DNA from: Aquilaria yunnanensis | Lineage: Eukaryota > Streptophyta > Magnoliopsida > Malvales > Thymelaeaceae | DNA length: 64,000 bases | Reading direction: 5' to 3' | NCBI GenBank assembly: GCA_039654915.1 | Contig: CM077594.1 | Coordinates: forward strand, 111,800,893-111,864,892 | Shown: positions 27,001 through 39,000 of the stretch, in pieces | Layout: each line of letters begins with the position of its first letter | Position numbering within the stretch: the first letter of the stretch is position 1 | Position numbers and translations under genes: made by a program | Notes under the pieces: model-generated | Told to the model about the DNA's origin: nothing | Databases searched by the model: none | The model's input: only the letters and a program-made list of their open reading frames with translations

Positions 27001-30000
27001 GGAGAGAATTTGGCTTCTATTTTTCGTCATTGTCCTCATGTTCACCATCCACCTCTATGCCCACTAGTATCTCCACGCCCGCCACTGCCAGCTCTGCAGC
27101 TGCTGCCATGCTTCCCACGGTGCCCACATTGTAATTTACCTCGACCCTGCTGCCAATCGTTGACTTGATGTCGGTGTGCTAAAATCTCTCCTGGTTTTCG
27201 CCTTTTCCTCCCATACCCACTTGGATCCATCTCTCGATGTTAGATCTGGTTTGAATTGCATCGATTTCTCTTAATGAGCTTTTGATTTTTAACTTGGAAA
27301 TTCTTTCTTCAGTTCGTCTCGTAAGGTGACTGATGGGGAAATAGGAGAGATGGGAGACGGAGGGGCATCGGTGACAGATGAGGCACTAGTGCAGTGGAGG
27401 TGGTTGGGATTCATCGAAGACTTCGAGGTAGAAGGGGTAGAGGAATTGGTATAGAAGTGGCAGAAGGAGGCAAGCTTTTGGGGAATCATCATGGAAGGAT
27501 GAGCTCAGCACATTCAAAGAACAGATGGGTGGATTGTTGGTGTCGTTGTTTGAGTTGATTTTGGGTGCTGATTTTTTTGGATAGTTGTGTTATCGGCTAA
27601 GATCGAGAGTTGAGCAGAGATGGCGGCAAAGAGGGGTTTCTAGAAGACGAGCGAGAATTGGAAAAGTTACTAAGGAGGCTTTTGCTAGATGGAAATTTTT
27701 CAGTGTGTTTTGCAAAGTGAACAGTTTTCAGGGGTTAGAACTAGTGTTTTCCCCTACAATCCTATGTTGACATGGTGTTTTTCGTTCAACATAATGACTT
27801 CCGTCCAAAAAATGGTGAAAATGAAACGTTTTATTATGGTTAGGGGCTGCAATGAACAAAATGCAGGTTGGGGTTAGAATAGAAACAATAACTAAAGGTT
27901 GGGGTCCACGCCTGTAGTAACCGTTCTTTTATGTGACTTGCTAGGGTCATCCTACGTTAGTATTGGGAGATGAAGTCCATCCGAGAAATTATGAAGTGGG
28001 CTTATTCTCTGCTTTGTGCTGCATTTGTTGTTGAATAATCTGGTCTCGTTATGGATCTTTCCTTTTTGGGTGTTAAAGAGAGTTGCAGTGTAGACTTGGC
28101 TAGAGATTTTGGATGTTAAATCACATGTTTTTTTTTTTGGTTATTGTGCATGTGGGCTTATTTTATAATGTTTCTTTTATTGGCTCATGCCTCTTTTCTA
28201 TCACTCAAACTTGTCTGTTGAGTTTTCTTCTTTTCTTTTATACACACACATGAAATAACAGTTCAATGCTACACTTGCAGTTGCTTGTAAAAGCAAATTA
28301 AATAAGTTATCTTTGAGCAATTTGTTTCATGCTATGTGCCTTGTTTTTGTGTGAATTGTGAAATAATATAAATATGGGTGCAAGCACTTTTTTTTTCATA
28401 ACATATCAATTTTTAACTATTGCAGATATATGCTATTTAGGGCTGGAGTTCCTAAGCATGCAATCATCAAGAAGTTTGCAGGTGAAGAGATGTCAAAACT
28501 TGAGGATTTTATTTCTGTTCTTGCTAAGCTCTCTAGAGGCGCTCGAGTGCCTCTAGAATACATTAGCTACATGGATCGTCATAGAAGGAAGGTAAGCTGT
28601 AACCTTCACTTGTTCCATTCTATGTCTGGATACACTAAGAATGTTTTGGTCAAGAATTTAAATGTGAAAGAATTTGGGTAATATGAAAGAGTTTTGACTC
28701 CCTTGAAGAAGCCGTAAGGATGTTAATTTTATATGCTAAATTGGTGTTTTAGATAAGCATCTGATTTAGTAGTTTAGGTTTTTTCTTTTTCGTTTTTTAT
28801 GTCATAAAAACTGCAGATGGTCAGAGATTATAGAGAGTAGTAGCACCCACCTTTGTATTGTTAAACCCAGAAACTGCAACACACACACACACACACACAC
28901 ACACAACACACTCTAGAAGACATTAACAGTTTTACTATAAAGTCCTTCAGCCAGTTCCACATGTTGACATTCATCATTTGAATAGCAACTATGTGTAATT
29001 TGAACTTAGAATATTTCATAATTTAGATCACGTTGGAGCATACTGTGCTGCTATCTTATATTCCCATGCAAGTAGAGAAAAACTATGACTATTGTGGTGT
29101 CTTGCAATTTCATCTCATTATTCCCTCATAAGAGGGCTTTGTAAGGAAGGGCATCTACCATGTCCATTCCAATATATTCACAATGTCACTAAGACATTTT
29201 TTAGTTTATTGACATTATTTATTTCATGCCACCAACTTCAGCACTATTGGGATTAATGTGCAATTTGATGTTGACATCATGATTATATTATTTTAAGCAT
29301 ATATCATGTTATATTAAATTTTGGTTTTTAGTACCCAACTCGACTTGAAATATTGTGTGACATTGCGTCAATAATTCCTAATTGTTATCTGTATCTTTCT
29401 GTCTTCATCCTTGCTTGTTCCCAGTCTCCTCATACTTTCCTGTTGTCTCTTCACCATGTATTTCCTAGTTGCTTGTTGTCTGGGTTTTTTTAGTTATATT
29501 TATCTTTGCTGGGAGTGATCTTGCTGAGATGATGGATGGTGCTTCAGTCAGTCCTGGTGACAGTTGATCGCCATGAATGGTATGCCTCTCCTCAGATATA
29601 CATTCGTGATGACAGCTCAGGTTTATGGACAGCAAAGCCTGCCTTCCAGCCAGATCCTGTGCTTCTGTCCACTGGTGGTAATGGTGAGATCAGTCCTGTG
29701 GAACAATTCCATATTAGTAACTCCCAAGAGTTTGCTGGTGGGGTTGTCAATATGGAAACGAGTTGCGAAAATGCTTCAAGTGAATATAATTGTTGTGATG
29801 AACCCAAAACTGGGTCAAAGAAAAGACGAGTGGGAGGATATTCTGGTGGAAGGGCAGCAGACTATTCAATTCATGAATCAGGAGAGGTCAAGCAGGAACC
29901 AGCTGCTACTGAAGATATTCTGAGAGACTACCAAGGTGCAACGGCCACAGCTACTAATGCCTCTGTTGCTGAACGCGTTATAGAGCCCACTCTTGTAATG

Positions 30001-33000
30001 CTCGAGGTATGTTTTTGTTGAATGACAGAATAAAAAAAAGCATAAGAACAAAAATAGATGAAGTTTGCTACTGGCATTTTCATGCCATGAAATTAGAGGT
30101 AATTTCTATTCTGGTTGACTGCTATAATAAAATTACCAGGTTGCTGTTAAACAATATCAGGGGAAGAAATAGAGGGCTTGATGAATACAAGACCCTCACA
30201 TAACCTTTATATAATAGATGGGAGGAGAATACAAGGAAAGAAAATCCCTAGGAATAAAGAGAGATTATTATGTTCCCTAAACTATAAATAACATTTCATA
30301 ACACTCCCTCAAGCTGGAGCATACATATCATAAGCTCCAAGCTTGTCACATATAGACTTTACTTTAGACCCTCCTAAAGTTTTAGTGAATAAGTCAGCAA
30401 GTTGATCTTCTAATTTGACATATGGGGTCTTGCTCAAGTCTTCTTGAAGCTTCTCACTAACAAAATGGCAGTCAATTTTGATATGTTTAGTTCTCTCATG
30501 GAAGACGGGATTCGATGCAATATGGATGACTGCTTGATTATCACACATTAATTCCATAGGAGATAAGTGTGCGAAACCAAGCTCCATGAGAAGATGCCTT
30601 CACTAAACTAGTTCACATGTAGTATGCGCCATTGCCCTATACTCAAATTCAGCACTTGACCATGCAACAATACTTTGTTTCTTGCTTTTCCATAACATCA
30701 AGTTTCCTCCAATGAATATACAGTAACCTGAAGTAGACTGTCAATCATAGGAACCTGCCCAATTAGCATCTGTGTATCTTTGAATCTGAGTATGATTATG
30801 ATTTTGGTAAAGGAGAACTCGTCCCAATGCTCCTTTGAGATATCTCAAAATTCTAACTACTGCATCTCAGTGGCTAGTACGAGAGTCCATGAACTGACTT
30901 ACTGCACTCACAGCAAATGAAATATCTGGACAAGTAACAGTTAGATAATTTAATTTGCCAACACGTCTTCGATACCTGGTAAGATCCTCCAAGTATTCCC
31001 CTTTATCTACATTAAGATTGACATTAAGCTCCATAGGATTGTCAACCGGTTTAGTTCCCAACAAGCCGGTTTCCTCTAAAAAGTCGATAACATATTTTCT
31101 TTGAGATAAACATAATCCCATTTTGGAGCACGCTACCTCAATCCCCAAGAAATATCTCAATGAACCAAGGTCTTCTGGTTGAAACTTGGTTTGCAAAAAA
31201 GCCTTCAATGATAGAATACTAACTGCATCATCACCAATGATAACAATATCATCAACATAGACGTTTTAGAGGATTTTCCTAGCTTCAAAGTGCCAATAAA
31301 AAAGAGAGATCCACACGTCGCTGCAAACTAAATTTCATAATGACTGAACTGAAACGACTAAACCATGGTTGTGGTGACTGTTTCAAACCATACGACGACT
31401 TGTTTAGGCGACACACAATCAGGCTCCCCCTAAGCAACAAACACCCGACCAACAACACCAGTGGTTGCTCTATGTAGATAGTTTCCTCAAGATCTCCATG
31501 AAGAAAGGCATTCTTAATGTGCAACTAATATAAGGGCCATGCATATGTAGTAGCCAATGCAATGAGAACACGAACAGATGTCATTTTGGCTACTGAAGAA
31601 AAAGCCTTCGAGTAGTCCATGCCATATACCTGAGTATATCCTTTTGCTACCAAATGGGCTTTTATTCGATCAACTGTACCATCAGGATGAGCCTTTATAG
31701 CGAATATCCAGCGACAACCTACAATAGTTGGACCACATGGAAGAGGAAACAAGTCCCACGTGTTATTAGCCTGCAAAGCGACATTTCTTCTTCCATAGCT
31801 TGTTTCTATCTAGGATGAGTAATGGCTTCTGAAACAGACTTAGGCAAGGGTATAGACGACAAGGTGGATACAAAGGTAAAATATGATGGTGATAAAGAAT
31901 CATAAGAAACGGTGGAGATAGGGTGAGAAGTATAAGACCTTTTTCCTTTGCGAAGTGCAATTGGAAGATCCAAATCATCACCCTTTGTATTTGAAGATGG
32001 AGAAGAGGGTGGTGATGAGCATGAATCTCCTTTTGGTACTTCAACTCGAGGACGCCAAGTTTAAACCTACAGGTCAGGATGAGACAAACACCCTAAAGGA
32101 GAGGATCAATATCAGGAATGTGCTCTAAAGGTGTAGGACTATTGTTTGATGCATTGTTCTCAAGAGCTGTTTGAGTTGGCACAAAAGGTAAAAGCAGACA
32201 ATCATCGGTATCAGCAGACACAGACTAAGTATAAAAAAAATAAGGTGTATTTTCAAATAACATAACATCAGCAGAAACAAAAAATTGATTGAATGAAGGA
32301 CAAAAGCATTTGTACCCTTTCTGCATATGAGAGTATCTAAGGAAAACACATTTTAAGGCTCTGGGATCCAACTTGTCTGTATGACCACTCTTTACTTGTG
32401 GACTAGGCTGTATTGCAAGGGCAAACCGGTTGGAATTATTGTTTGCTGAACTTTCCTTGATCATAGTGTAAGAGAGCCTTGGGAAAACCTCAGGTAATGA
32501 AGGAAGTTCCATCCCTCCAAGAATTTGGGAACAAACTGGTTCAAATTCCGGCTTCAGCTCGGCCAGGAATGTCATAACCACCAACTAATCCCTCTGACGT
32601 TGCATCTCCTTGACATCAAGAGTAATGGGTAACAAAGAATTCATCTTCTCCGATGCATGTTTCACCTTTGCAAAATATTCGAGGAGATTGCCTTCCTGTT
32701 TGGACTGAAACACTTCAACTGAAACCTCATATATACAGAGAATATTACTAGAATATAAAAGCTTGGCATATTCCCAAACTTGCTTACAGGTTCGGACATG
32801 AGAAAATAGAGTTGAGACTTTAGGTTCCATAGAATCGAAAAGGATATGAAGTAATTGTGCATCATCGGCTTTCCAACTTTCGGATGTCTGAGGATCATCG
32901 ATAAGATGAGACATCTTTCTTTGACCTGTGAAATACAATTCCACATTCGTAACCCAGAATGAGTAGTTACTACCGTTCAAACATTGTTTAGCAATCTGCA

Positions 33001-36000
33001 AATTGCTGAATTGTGTGGGGGACCTGCTGGTGGGACGATCACCAACAAAAGACTCCTTTGAGGACTTTTATCATCAGGCCCGGACATGATTCTGATTGCT
33101 AAAAACTGATGACATCAGAAACTAACAGAAAACTAGGCTAATGACGTACTGTAGCAGATGACGGTTGAAACTGGCTAGAGAATAAAGAAACTCAACTTCT
33201 GGTCATAACTGACTTGAATCAAGACCAAATTTGTGTTTAGGACAAGAAGGCGAGCAGACCCATCGAACCGCCATCGCTGGAGGTTGCTGAATGGGGGTGA
33301 GTGACACCCACACGCCAGTGCGTGGGAGGTTTTCTGGCAATACTGCCAGTACTGTTCTGGTGTCTAGTGACTCCTGGATGTAGCTGTGTTCTTGGTTTCC
33401 GGTTTGTTTAAGCAGTACTAAGGGCATTGGTCAGGGCAGTGGAAACATAAAGGTGGGTACGATTTTCTGGTAGTGGCTGCAGCAAGGGTTAGGTTAGGGT
33501 TTAAGCTTTGATACCATGTTAAACAATATCAAAGAAAGAAATAGAGGGCTTGATGAATACAAGACTCTCACACAACCTTTATATAATAGATGGGAGGAGA
33601 ATACAAGGAAAGAAAATCCCTAAGAATAAAAAAAGATTATTATGTTTCCTAAACTATAAATAACATTCCATAACAGTTACCTTCTTCATCCTCAAATATT
33701 TCTGCCCTATCCAATATCTTCTGACTTTCAATTGTCCTTTATATACTATTGTTCTATAAAAATTAGAAATCAAAAGAAAGAGAGAAAAAAAGGGGGGTGG
33801 GTGGGGGAAGGGGGTGGATCATGGAGAAGGCTTCGTTATTTGAAGTGATTAATTCAAATCTTCTTGCTTGCAGGTCTATGTGCCACCGTCCTGCATGCTC
33901 GATGGTGTTCATTCACAACATTTTTTTGGGACTGGTGTCATTATACACCATTCTTATGCAATGGGACTGGTAGCAGTAGATAGGAATACAGTTCCTATAT
34001 CTGCATCTGATGTGATGTTGTCTTTTGCTGCTTTTCCAATTGAAATTCCAGGGGAGCTTTGTTCTCATTCTCAATATATGGATTACATTATGAGCTGGTG
34101 TATTTATTGTTGATTAACTTCTTTTTGTTTCTCCATAGGTAATTTTTCTCCACCCTGTGCACAATTATGCTATTGTTGCATATGATCCTTCAGCTTTGGG
34201 ACCCATTGGTGCATCCATGGTTTGTGCGGCTGAATTACTTCCTGGTAAAATGCATAGGAAAACAAAAAAATTGCAGTACTGGGTGATTGTGCGAACAGGG
34301 CCGTTCTCTTTGGGAGGGGGCGAGTGGGGATAGGTGTTGAAATGTAGCTTTCTTCTTTTTGTGAGTATATTATTGTCATTTTTTTTTCCCTCTTCTTGGT
34401 ATAGAGCCTGCATTGCGACGTGGGGATTCTGTCTATCTTGTTGGATTAAGCAGAAGTTTACAAGCAACATCGAGAAAGTCAACTATTACCAATCCATGTG
34501 CTGCTTTGAACATTGGTTCAGCGGACTGTCCCCGGTATAGAGCAACAAATATGGAAGTCATTGAAGTTGATACCGGTTAGTTAGTAACCATTAGTGCTCT
34601 TTAGTTATGGATAACAGTTGCGATTAACTGCATTCTGGACTCAGTAATTTGAACTTATGATATCTCCAGATTTTGGAAGCACGTTTTCAGGTGTGCTAAC
34701 AGATGAGCATGGGAGGGTTCAAGCAATATGGGGAAGTTTTTCAACACAGGTTTCTCAAGCCAATCTGTTTGTCATGATTTTCTTTATTATGTCAATTTAT
34801 TCTGATGCAGTTTTTCTTTCTTTCTTTTTCCTTTTTTTTAATAACAATCTCAGCTCAAATATGGTTGCAATTCATCTGAGGATCATCAATTTGTCAGAGG
34901 TATTCCTGTCCACACAGTAAATGAAGTTCTGCATGAAATCATATCTGGTGCTAGTGGACCTCCACTTCTCATAAATGGTGTCAAACGGCCAATGCCACTT
35001 GTTAGAATCTTAGAAGTTGAACTTTATCCTACTTTACTGTCAAAGGCCAGGAGTTTTGGTTTGAGTGACAGTTGGACACAGGTCTGGTTGTCTTCAACTC
35101 TCTTGATTTTTTTACAGCAAACAAACTAAAAATTTCTGCATTTTGCATTAGTAAATATATTATATAGAAAGCTTGCTTATTCATTCTGGTTTTTTGTTCC
35201 TCTTTTGAAAAAATTGCAAGTGCATATCGTGTTATGAACTTTTCTAATTTAGATTTTGATATTGTCAACAAAAGCTGGGTACATATGAAGGTGTACATGG
35301 GATAATCGACCTGTAATGGTTGCAACAGGTTGCTGCAGTCCTTCAGTAATTGGTTATTGGTTGTTTGATGTCTATATTGTTTCTATCTTGGTAGTTGCTG
35401 TTGCTACTGCCATCTTCGAATCAGACTCATCATAATATTTCAAACTGTTACCAAATGCTGCGTCATTGTAAAGCTACTGGTTTGGTCATCAATGTCATAT
35501 ACTTTACTCACAGCTGAGCTTTGGCCTTTGCCCTTTGGGAGATCAGTTGCTGCACCGCCACTTGACTGATATATCCTTCACATCCAGATGCTCACTGTGT
35601 TGGAATCTGTTTCTTAAATTACTATATTGAAATCTTGAAGAATAATTTCTTGTATTGAAAAGTGGTAATTCAATCAGTACAATGTGACCTATTTAATGTA
35701 CAACAGAGAGCTAAGAAAGGAAAAAATATCCTAGAATTGGGCCTGAGAATCAGGGCAATGAGCACCTAATTTGTATTTGCCTCTAATAGCTTTATCTCTA
35801 TTAATTACACTTAGGGATTTCTACACTACGCTCCCCCTCAAGTTGGATCATAAATGTTAATCATTTCCAACTTGCCAGTGAAATCCTCAAAATTCTGTCG
35901 ATGTAGCCCTCGGAAAAAATGGCTGCAATTTGTTCCTTAGTAGGGACATAAGTCATCCAGATAGTTCCTTGTTCAACCTCTCCTTAATGAAGTATCTTTC

Positions 36001-39000
36001 AACTTCAACATGTTTAGTTCTGTCATGATGGACTAGATTGAGAGAGATGTTAATGGCTGCCTTATTATCACAGTAGAGCTTGGTAGGAAGCTCCATTTTG
36101 ACTTGAAGTTCTTATTATAGTCTTCGTGTCCAAAGTCCTTCAAACATCCCTTCTGCCACCGCTGTAAATTCTGCTTCTGCACTGATTCTTGCCACTAGAT
36201 TTTGTTTTTTTACCTCTCCAGGTAACCAGATTGCACCATACAAACATACAATACCCAGTAATGACCCTGCCCCTGCCCAATTAGCGCCTGTGAATATCTC
36301 CACCTTCTTTCGTCTACATTTTTTGCATAGAAACCTCTACCTGGGGATCCTTTTAGATACCTCAGAATTTTAAAGACTGCTTCTAGATGGGCCTCTTTCG
36401 GTGATTGCATGTGTTGGGTAGCTACACTCACTGCAAAAGCAATGTCAGGTCTCGTATGTGACAAGTAGATTAACTTTCTGAATAGCCTTTGATATCTTTC
36501 CCTGTCAACAGATTTCCCAACATCTTCTGCCTTTTTTCCTGCTTCTATTGGTGTGTCACTTGGCTTACAACCCAGCATTCTTGTTTTGGTTAGGAGGTCC
36601 AGAGTATACTTTTGCTGTGAAACACTGATTCCCTTCTTTGCTCTGGCAACTTCCATACTCAAATTAGGATAATGCATCCACATATACAATTAGGATGGTC
36701 CTCTTCCCCTCTTCATGTTTAAAGAAGATGGTGTGATCTGATAGTCCCTGCTTGTAGCCTTCTCCTTTTATTACATTCACAAGTCTATCAAACCACCCTT
36801 TGGGAGATTGTTTGAGTCTTTATAAGGACTTCTTTAACTTGCAGACTATGTTCTCCTCACCCTTTGTTGCTAAAGCCCGAAGGTAGTGTCATGTAAACTT
36901 CTTCTTCTAGTTCACTGTTCAAGAAGGCATTCTTGATATCAAGTTGTCGAAGTGGCTAGTCCAGGTTGGCAGCTAATGACAAGAGTACCCAGATTGTATT
37001 TAACTTTGCTGCCGGTGCAAATGTTTCTGTGTAGTTGATGCCACATGTCTGAGTAAACCCCTTTGCAACAAGTTGGGCCTTATATCTCTCCACTGTCCCA
37101 TCTGCTCGATATTTCACAGTGAATAGCCATTTGCAGCATACTGGTTTCTTCCCATGTGGCAGCGTTCATCATTTCCCAAAAGTACCATTCTTCTTCAATG
37201 CCGTTATCTCCTCCATTGTAGCCTCTCTCTGTTCAGGAATTTCCAGTGCCTCTTGAATGTTCTTTTGAATTTTTTCCCTGTTAAGATTATAGGTAAAAGC
37301 ACAAGATCCAGTGGACAAGGCATTCTAGGACAGAAAATTTTTAATTGGATGAAGAGTACATTTTTGAGGTTGTTTACTGAGTGCAGTGGGTGGATTAAGA
37401 TCATTAGGTTTATCAGGAGTGAGATATATCACCTGTTCTAGGTCGAAGGAAGAATCATGATTACTTGGAGCTACCACCAGTTCTGTCTCTCTTGGTGCCC
37501 CGGATGTGAAGGTTTCATTGCTATTCGGCTTTGGCCTTCGTGAGTAGACTAACATCTCCTTGTTGTTCTGTTTTTCTACATCTCCCCCTAAGTCTAAATC
37601 CCCAGTTGTCTTCGTCAAAGGAGTGGAGGATGAGGGAAAAAAAGAATGAAGAGTTGCTGTTTCGATTGTCTTGAGTTTGGGTCATATATAGCCTCTTTGA
37701 GTGTGAGGGCAGCCAAGGAAGACACATTTGATGGCTCGAGGGTCCAGCTTAGTGCACTGCTGAGGGTGAACATGAACAAATGCAATACAGCCAAAAAATT
37801 TTGCTGGAAGACCAGAGCTAAGACGGGAGGTGGGATATGTATCTGGAAATTTTTTGAATCTTGTACCAAAGGAAAGGACTCGGCTAGGCATTCTGTTTTT
37901 AAGATAAGTAGCTGTTAAAATAGTATCACCCCAATATATGTTAGGCACATGTACGTAGAGGATGTGTCTGTTTTTTCGTTCAACTACCCATTTTGTTGAG
38001 CAATATTGACATAGGAACTCTGATCAACAACTCCATGTTTTTCGAGGAAGCAACCCAGGGATTGGTTGAAGTACTCTGTACCATTATCAGTGTGAAGCAT
38101 TTTTTATGTTGGTGTGGAACTTTGTTTGGACCTCAGTATAGAATTTGATAAACACAAAACAAACCTTAGACTTCCTTCAACAAATAAACCCAACGAAGAC
38201 ATGTATGATCATCAGTGAAGGTGATAAACCATCTTGCATGAGGGTGATTAGGAATGCAGGAAGGGCCCCATAAATCGCTATCAATTATAATGAATGGTGT
38301 AGTGGGTTTTTACTTGGATTTCAGGAAGGTGGTTCTTTGGTGTTCTGCCATTTCACACACTTCACACTTAATATCAAGAGGTACTCTATTTGAACACAAA
38401 GATGGAAATAAACGACATAAGTACTGAAAGTTCGGGTGACTCATCCTATAATGGGATAACATTAGGTCATTATTCTTAGAGACGTAGAATTACAGATAAC
38501 AGTTTGACATTGGTCACTCACTCTAGCATCCTCAAAATAGTAGAGCCTCTAGTACTCCCTAGCACTGCCAATTGTCGTCCCCGATGACAGGTCCTGAAAG
38601 ACACAACGGGATGAAAGAATTTAGCAGAGCAATTGGAGTTTTTAGTTAATTGACTGACAGACAAAAGATTGCGGGATAATTTTGGAACATGAAGGACCGA
38701 CTCTAGGGTAATAGAGTGAGAGATACAGATATTTTATTGGCCACAGGAGGAAGTGATCCGTCAGCAACTTTTCACTTTTATACTTTAGCTCATGGAGTTT
38801 AATGAAAAATAGGTGGTAAGAGTGTCATATGGTGAGAAGCTCCAGAGTGCATCATCCAAGGTGTACGAATACTAGATGTTTTTAGAGCATGTAGGAAATC
38901 ACCTCTTTGTGCCAAAGAACCTGAGGGAATATTTTTGTACAACTGATCCGAGGCTTGGAGAACAGAAGCATTTCCAGGATTTTTCCTAACTGAACAGAGT

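Larger units (their letters stand above)
21655..27924. mobile_element. Mutator-type TIR element (Pack-MULE-like) split by a copia insertion
   Basis: The left end (21655-21830) and the complement of the right end (27770-27924) align over about 160-170 bp: GGTTATTACC/GGTTACTACA, then GACCC(T/C)AACC, CATTTTGTT and CGACGGAAGTCATTAT-like blocks. The flanks ACTTTTATG (21646-21654) and TCTTTTATG (27925-27933) agree at 8 of 9 positions, fitting the 9-bp MULE duplication. Without the nested copia element it is about 1.37 kb. The core (26805-27760) is richer in G and C than its surroundings, with short frames and no transposase, as expected of a non-autonomous MULE that picked up other DNA. The source of the core is unknown. 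Confidence 0.7.
20801..28425 (+). other. DEG7 intron 12 (7.6 kb)
   Basis: The intron splits a glycine codon (GG|A) between the exons ending YVSEP and starting YMLFRAG. It contains a Mutator-type TIR element (21655-27924) with a copia element nested in it. The outer parts (20801-21645 and 27934-28425) are AT-rich, without further features. Confidence 0.85.
30007..33873 (+). other. DEG7 intron 14 (3.9 kb)
   Basis: It lies between the exon ending PTLVMLE and the exon starting VYVPPSC. Almost all of it is the copia element 30145-33675. A G-rich run (33792-33817) lies between the element and the acceptor. Confidence 0.85.

Noticed and set aside
29564..29923. A second long + strand frame overlapping DEG7 exon 14
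   Set aside because: It is a shifted reading of exon 14; the DEG7 frame continues through both splice junctions and matches the family.
30009..30203. A short + strand frame after DEG7 exon 14
   Set aside because: It lies in intron 14 and runs into the copia LTR; there is no coding signal.
34057..34138. GC-AG or minor-spliceosome explanation for intron 15
   Set aside because: Moving the donor one base to GC would join to an immediate TAA, and the U12-type ATATCC or GTATCC donor is absent.
35598..35825. A 5-bp target duplication for copia family C
   Set aside because: Left flank CACTG and right flank TATAT do not match at any offset I tried.
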